This document shows positions 6,535-9,708 of a DNA stretch of 9,708 nucleotides, one piece after another. The stretch lies in contig JAJYBO010000095.1 in assembly GCA_021778975.1 (NCBI GenBank), forward strand, positions 1-9,708. Reading direction: 5' to 3'. The notes beneath the pieces are model-generated. The model was not told the DNA's origin, did no database searches, and saw only the letters and a program-made list of their open reading frames with translations. This stretch comes from Deltaproteobacteria bacterium. Lineage in GTDB: Bacteria; Desulfobacterota; Desulfobacteria; Desulfobacterales; Desulfatirhabdiaceae. How positions within the stretch are numbered: position 1 is the first letter of the stretch; each line of letters starts with the position of its first letter. The translations under genes were made by a program, and so were the position numbers.

Positions 6535-9273
6535 ATGCAGAATAGCAGCGATACGGACAGCCATTTCAAATCGTTTCAATTCCTGAACCGGATGAATATC
6601 ACGACTCGCTTCACCCTGGGCATCGGCCTGATGCTGTTTTTGATCATCACTGTGGCCGCGGCGGGCTATCTGGCGATGGATTCCGTCAAAACCGCCGAAG
6701 ACGCCATTTATACCAGCACTGAAATTCAGAAGCTGGTGCTGGAAATGGACCGCGGCATGGAAAGGGCGCGGCGGCTTCATGGCGACTTTCTGGTCCAATA
6801 CCCTCGAATCGGCCTTGCCGCCGCCCATGAACGCTTTGCCCAGCCATCGGCCAGACAGATCGCTCAGGTGATTGTCGCCAGTAACGAATTGAAACTGCTG
6901 ATTCAGCATCCAGGCGTCGGTGACGCCATTCGCAAGACGCATGTGGATTTGAACCTGTATTTATCGTTCGCCAAACGCTTTGCCGACACCTCTATTCAAT
7001 CTGTGGAACTGGTTACAGAACTGGCGACACCCCAAAAGGGGCTGGACGATCAACTGGATATCTGCCTGGATCGTCTTCGCGACGTTATTGCGAATAATCG
7101 TCTTCTGACACCTCTTTTTACCGAAATGAAGGACGACGTCCAGGAATACCTCATCACCCGTAAACGGTATCAGATGCAGTCCGCCTTCAACGTGGCATTT
7201 CGGATCCGCGATACGGCCGCCGCCATGCGCGAACTTTCACAGGATACACGAGAAGACATCAACCAGTCACTGAATCAATGTCTGGCGATTTCCGGAAAAA
7301 TGATTCAGGTAAACACGGCCATCCGATCCAACCTCAATGATTTCACCCTACAGTCCGACGCGGTCAACAATGCCTCGAAAGCCCTGATCCATGCGGCAAA
7401 GGAACAGGTTGCCCTGTCACGCATGAATATCGAACATACGCGCCAGACAGGGATCATTATCATCACCCTGACCACGCTGGTGGGGCTTCTGGCCGCCTTT
7501 GGGATCGCCGAAAATCTGAATGCCGCCATCACCCGTCGGGTACTCCGCCTGACGCGGACCGCCGAAGCCATGAAAAACGGCGATCTTACGGGCATTGCCG
7601 ATACATCCGGCGCGGATGAACTGAGCAGGCTCGGCGGCATCTTCAATACGATGTCCGCCCATCTGAGAGAAGCCCTCGACACGCTGGAAAAACGGGTGGA
7701 AGACCGTACCGCGGCGCTGGCGGACAGCGAAAGACGCTTTCGGCAGTTTTTTGAAAATTCCCCCAGCGGCATTGCAATTTATACAGCCTGCAACGATGGT
7801 GCGGATTTCATCTTGAGAGACATCAACAGGTCCGGCGAACGCATTGACAAAAAAAGACGTCAGGACGTTATCGGAAAAACAGCGCTCGAAGTATATCCTG
7901 GCATTGCAGAGATGGGCCTGTTGAATGTATTTCGCTCGGTGTGGCAAACGGGTTTGCCGGTCCGGATTCCATCATCGTTTTATTCCGATGACAAATTGTC
8001 TCGATGGTTTGAAAACACCGTATTCAGACTTCCTTCCGGAGAAATTGCCTCTATCTTCAATGATATAACAGAGCAGAAGCTGGTCGAAACCGAAAAACAG
8101 AATATGGAAGACAGGCTGTTCCGCGCGCAGAAAATGGAATCGCTGGGGCTTCTGGCCGGGGGCGTGGCCCATGATCTCAACAATATTCTCTCCGGCATCG
8201 TGGGGTATCCCGAACTGCTGCTGATGCAGCTTCCACCGGACAGCGCATTGCGAACGCCCATCAAGGCCATGCAGGAATCCGGACAGCGGGCGGTCGCGGT
8301 TGTCGCGGATCTGCTGACTATCGCCAGAGGCGTCGCCAGCGTCAAGAAGATATCGCATCTCAACGTTCTTGTCGTGGAATATCTGGATTCTCCCGAACAC
8401 CGAAAGCTGTTGTCCCAACATCCCCATGTCACCTGCGCCACCCAACTGGATCCGTCTCTGGCGGCGATCAATTGTTCCCAGATTCATATCCGGAAATGTA
8501 TCATGAACCTGGTATCAAACGCCATGGAAGCCATTGACGACACTGGCGGCGTCGTCATCATCACCCGCAATCAGAGGCTGGAAGGTGCGGCCGCTCGTGA
8601 TGTCGGCCTGCCACCAGGCGATTATGTGGTTCTTGAAATTACGGATGATGGCAGAGGAATATCCGCCAAAGACATGGAGCATATTTTCGAGCCATTCTAT
8701 ACCCGTAAGGTAATGGGTATCAGCGGAACAGGGTTGGGACTGGCGGTTGTCTGGAACTGTGTTCAGGATCACGGTGGCGCGGTGCATGTCACAAGCCGCT
8801 CCGGAGACATGGCCGATAGCGATCATGGGACGTCTTTTTATCTTTATTTTCCGGCGTCGTCGGATGCGGTCCGTGAATCCGCCCGAAACGAGTTGACCAA
8901 TATCCGCGGCAACGGGGAAACCATACTGGTGGTGGATGACGAACCCATCCAGCTCGATATTGCCCGCCAGATGCTGACGGCCCTGGGATACAATGCCTCT
9001 TGTGTAAATTCCGGAGAAAATGCAGTGACATACCTCCAGGAACATCCGGTGGATATGGTGCTTCTGGATATGATTATGGATCCGGGCATCAATGGACGGC
9101 AGACCTATGAACAGGTAATTCAGATTCATCCGGGACAGAAGGTGGTCATTGCAAGCGGGTATTCAGAAAGTGAAGATGTCCGGAAAGTGCAGCAGTCCGG
9201 CGCTCGTGGTTTTCTCAAAAAACCCTATACCCTGGAACAACTTGGACGCATGGTTCAGGAAGCGCTGCTCTGA
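6535..9273 (+). CDS. Membrane hybrid sensor histidine kinase (HAMP-PAS-HisKA-HATPase-REC)
   Basis: A 912-residue sensor kinase. Transmembrane helix 1 is about 26-48 and helix 2 about 305-325. Between them are some 255 extracytoplasmic, mostly helical residues, like the helical-bundle sensors of TorS-type kinases. In the cytoplasm follow HAMP (about 327-378), a short coiled-coil linker, PAS (about 400-515), HisKA with the phospho-acceptor His546 in GGVAHDLNN, and the HATPase with N-box NLVSNAMEAI (Asn662), DDGRGI (704-709), FEPFYT (718-723) and GTGLGLA (731-737). The C-terminal receiver (about 796-912) has acidic residues Asp801/802, phospho-acceptor Asp845, Ser874 and Lys896. All catalytic residues are present. 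The receiver is the last domain, with no DNA-binding or enzymatic output, so a phosphotransfer or response-regulator partner must lie elsewhere. AAGAGA at 6525-6530 precedes the ATG. The gene is 29 bases after the binding-lipoprotein gene, probably in one operon. Confidence 0.97.
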   Translation: MQNSSDTDSHFKSFQFLNRMNITTRFTLGIGLMLFLIITVAAAGYLAMDSVKTAEDAIYTSTEIQKLVLEMDRGMERARRLHGDFLVQYPRIGLAAAHERFAQPSARQIAQVIVASNELKLLIQHPGVGDAIRKTHVDLNLYLSFAKRFADTSIQSVELVTELATPQKGLDDQLDICLDRLRDVIANNRLLTPLFTEMKDDVQEYLITRKRYQMQSAFNVAFRIRDTAAAMRELSQDTREDINQSLNQCLAISGKMIQVNTAIRSNLNDFTLQSDAVNNASKALIHAAKEQVALSRMNIEHTRQTGIIIITLTTLVGLLAAFGIAENLNAAITRRVLRLTRTAEAMKNGDLTGIADTSGADELSRLGGIFNTMSAHLREALDTLEKRVEDRTAALADSERRFRQFFENSPSGIAIYTACNDGADFILRDINRSGERIDKKRRQDVIGKTALEVYPGIAEMGLLNVFRSVWQTGLPVRIPSSFYSDDKLSRWFENTVFRLPSGEIASIFNDITEQKLVETEKQNMEDRLFRAQKMESLGLLAGGVAHDLNNILSGIVGYPELLLMQLPPDSALRTPIKAMQESGQRAVAVVADLLTIARGVASVKKISHLNVLVVEYLDSPEHRKLLSQHPHVTCATQLDPSLAAINCSQIHIRKCIMNLVSNAMEAIDDTGGVVIITRNQRLEGAAARDVGLPPGDYVVLEITDDGRGISAKDMEHIFEPFYTRKVMGISGTGLGLAVVWNCVQDHGGAVHVTSRSGDMADSDHGTSFYLYFPASSDAVRESARNELTNIRGNGETILVVDDEPIQLDIARQMLTALGYNASCVNSGENAVTYLQEHPVDMVLLDMIMDPGINGRQTYEQVIQIHPGQKVVIASGYSESEDVRKVQQSGARGFLKKPYTLEQLGRMVQEALL

Positions 9274-9294
9274 ACGGACGTTATTATAAACATT

Positions 9295-9419
9295 GACGGC
9301 TTCGTAAAAAGTCCGGATGCTGCGTTGCGCTGCATCCTTCGTCGTTGCGGCGTACCATAAGTACGCCTCACTCCTTGCGGATTTGCGCGCCTTGCCTGCG
9401 AACTTTTTACAAAGCCGTC
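9295..9419. repeat. MITE-like inverted-repeat element, 125 bp
   Basis: The left arm (9295-9315, GACGGCTTCGTAAAAAGTCC then G) and the right arm (9399-9419) are inverted repeats matching at 19 of 21 positions. The interior has a GATGC...GCATC hairpin near 9316-9337 and a perfect 7-bp stem GGCGTAC/GTACGCC (9349-9355 and 9361-9367) with a 5-base loop. It codes for nothing evident. I recall similar dispersed repeats with GACGGCTTCGTAAAAAGTC ends from Desulfobacterales genomes, but could not check. No clear target-site duplication flanks it. Its position 21 bases past the kinase stop means its fold may also serve as a transcription end. Confidence 0.75.
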
Positions 9420-9426
9420 CGAAATT

Positions 9427-9446
9427 CGACTTTTTACGAGGGCATC
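9427..9446. repeat. Additional degenerate arm of the same repeat family
   Basis: Read on the - strand this begins GATGCC and contains TCGTAAAAAGTC, 12 bases identical to the core of the left arm of the neighbouring element. Its orientation equals that of the right arm, 7 bases away, so the left arm at 9295 could pair with either. It may be the end of a second, related element. Confidence 0.5.
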
Positions 9447-9618
9447 AACATTGGCAACGATTGTCCCGGTCTGACGCCCACGCCGACCTGTTCGGGTAAG
9501 AGGCATAAGGCGCGTCTGGTTTATTTTCCGAAAGCCGAAACAGCAGTTTCTCACCAAACAAAACCATCTGAAACGTCACCGTTTACGCCTTTGCCCCTGA
9601 ACGGTTACAAACTTCTTA
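9447..9618. other. Intergenic stretch without a recognisable gene
   Basis: With the repeats at 9295-9446 this makes up the 345-base gene-free interval between the kinase and the hemerythrin gene. Open frames here run through the repeat and look random. The only structure I see is ACCGTT (9578-9583) with AACGGT (9600-9605), a 6-bp dyad with a 16-base loop, 14 bases beyond the hemerythrin stop on the - strand. It has no adjacent U-tract, so I do not call it a terminator. Confidence 0.5.
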
Positions 9619-9708
9619 TTACCGCACCCCTTTCCCATTAAAAAACGGCCCGTACATTTTGTCCGTTCCCAAAATATGCTTGCCCAACCAGTCTTTCAGA
9701 AAGTTGGT
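9619..9708 (-). CDS. Bacteriohemerythrin, C-terminal end (partial, runs off the window)
   Basis: Reading the - strand from the window edge gives 29 codons and a TAA at 9621-9619. The peptide begins TNFLKDWLGKHILGTDKMYG and ends with GPFFNGKGVR. This matches the last helix and tail of bacterial hemerythrins, where the last His and the bridging Asp of the di-iron site are spaced H-x4-D (HILGTD here) and the protein ends in a PF...KG tail. These are small O2-binding di-iron proteins of the cytosol, or domains of larger sensors. They are thought to store, deliver or scavenge O2, as suits micro-oxic or anaerobic bacteria. The other iron-ligand His residues lie outside the window, so a single-domain protein cannot be told from the end of a larger one. 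It converges on the kinase gene with the repeat region between them. Confidence 0.85.
   Translation of the reverse strand, partial: TNFLKDWLGKHILGTDKMYGPFFNGKGVR

Noticed and set aside
8515..9129. 204-codon - strand open frame within the kinase
   Set aside because: It overlaps the HATPase and receiver domains, whose motifs are intact on the + strand.
9295..9446. CRISPR array or riboswitch
   Set aside because: The repeats are inverted, not regularly spaced direct repeats, and there is no downstream gene on the + strand to regulate.
9345..9641. 98-codon + strand open frame across the repeat and into the hemerythrin end
   Set aside because: It starts inside the inverted-repeat element and runs antisense into the hemerythrin codons; composition looks random.

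Overview
The window reads as part of the chromosome of a Gram-negative, most likely anaerobic bacterium of the Desulfobacterota (Desulfobacterales-like). This is an inference from four things: an ADP-forming acyl-CoA synthetase fused to a GNAT domain, Cys-rich LivJ-like lipoproteins next to a hybrid histidine kinase, the end of a bacteriohemerythrin gene, and an intergenic inverted repeat with GACGGCTTCGTAAAAAGTCC-type arms that I recall from such genomes. No database search was possible. There are six complete genes, one clear partial gene at the right edge, and a doubtful gene tail at the left edge.

Left half (1-4350). A 907-residue acyl-CoA synthetase/acetyltransferase fusion on the + strand (107-2830) runs tail-to-tail, with only 3 bases between stop codons, into a TetR-family repressor gene on the - strand (2834-3472). 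Upstream of the repressor gene, on the same strand, lies a metallo-beta-lactamase-fold hydrolase of the N-acyl-homoserine-lactonase type (3595-4350). The repressor has its own strong sigma70-like promoter. The three genes together suggest acyl-CoA, acyl or lactone metabolism under a TetR switch, but the regulatory link is not shown.

Right half (4351-9273). A 218-base divergent intergenic region leads into three co-directional genes. These are a small exported Cys-rich protein or lipoprotein with a probable TTG start, a LivJ/type-I periplasmic-binding lipoprotein, and a 912-residue membrane hybrid histidine kinase (large extracytoplasmic helical region, HAMP, PAS, HisKA, HATPase, receiver). 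The last two are 29 bases apart and probably co-transcribed. The arrangement suggests a sensory complex in which a binding protein presents a ligand to the kinase, as in TorT/TorS. The export signals and kinase domains are visible; the interaction is a hypothesis.

Right edge (9274-9708). A 345-base stretch without a gene contains a 125-base MITE-like inverted-repeat element and an extra degenerate arm. It is followed by the C-terminal 29 codons of a - strand bacteriohemerythrin with the His-x4-Asp iron-ligand pair.
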